Below, one piece after another: positions 5,196 to 5,211 of a DNA stretch of 5,211 bases (within the stretch, counting starts at the first letter, position 1; the number at the start of each line of letters is the position of its first letter). The translations under genes and the position numbers were made by a program. The DNA comes from Candidatus Saganbacteria bacterium. GTDB taxonomy: Bacteria > Margulisbacteria > WOR-1 > O2-12-FULL-45-9 > XYB2-FULL-48-7. Under the pieces are notes generated by a model. That model was given only the letters and a program-made list of their open reading frames with translations, was not told the origin of the DNA and searched no databases. Where the stretch lies: positions 1-5,211 of the forward strand of contig JAGVQF010000130.1 in the NCBI GenBank assembly GCA_020051815.1, given 5' to 3'.

Positions 5196-5211
5196 GCGCC
5201 GCTGCCGGTCA

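Overview
The window looks like chromosomal DNA from an uncultured or little-studied bacterium with a Gram-negative-type or otherwise secretion-rich cell plan. GC is moderate, roughly in the mid-50s percent by eye. I cannot place it taxonomically with confidence. The combination of MEP-pathway isoprenoid synthesis, DXP-dependent vitamin B6 synthesis, a geranylgeranyl-reductase-family flavoprotein and a surface protein ending in a FlgD-type Ig module is common in candidate phyla such as Saganbacteria/WOR-1, Margulisbacteria and Omnitrophota. That placement is inference only.

Layout. Positions 1-2974 hold a tightly packed minus-strand operon. In transcription order it contains a geranylgeranyl-reductase-family FAD oxidoreductase (2974-1835), a membrane-anchored DUF218 (SanA/ElyC/YdcF-like) protein (1838-1239), ispF (1235-759), pdxJ (757-50) and the first 17 codons of rpiB (53-1, cut by the window edge). 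Genes abut or overlap by a few bases, and the Shine-Dalgarno sequences of pdxJ and rpiB lie inside the preceding gene, so translational coupling is likely. Positions 2975-3161 are a divergent intergenic region. It holds a 118-bp inverted-repeat element (2987-3104) and about 57 bp carrying two back-to-back candidate promoters. Positions 3162-5195 (+) encode one 677-residue secreted protein: signal peptide, two Asp-box (BNR) motifs, several Ig-like modules and a FlgD-type C-terminal module.

How the genes fit together. IspF works in the MEP pathway, whose first intermediate, DXP, is also a substrate of PdxJ. RpiB interconverts pentose phosphates, the family of sugars related to DXP precursors. 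The reductase at the head of the operon probably saturates an isoprenoid chain, and ElyC-type DUF218 proteins have been linked to undecaprenyl-carrier metabolism. The operon therefore reads as isoprenoid and cofactor housekeeping with a pentose-phosphate thread. The plus-strand surface protein appears functionally unrelated and shares only the regulatory region.

The most notable features are a five-copy heptanucleotide tandem repeat lying in frame inside pdxJ next to its active-site loop, the inverted-repeat element that forms most of the predicted 5' leader of the operon and may supply its ribosome-binding site, and a promoter for the surface protein placed so that its mRNA would be leaderless.
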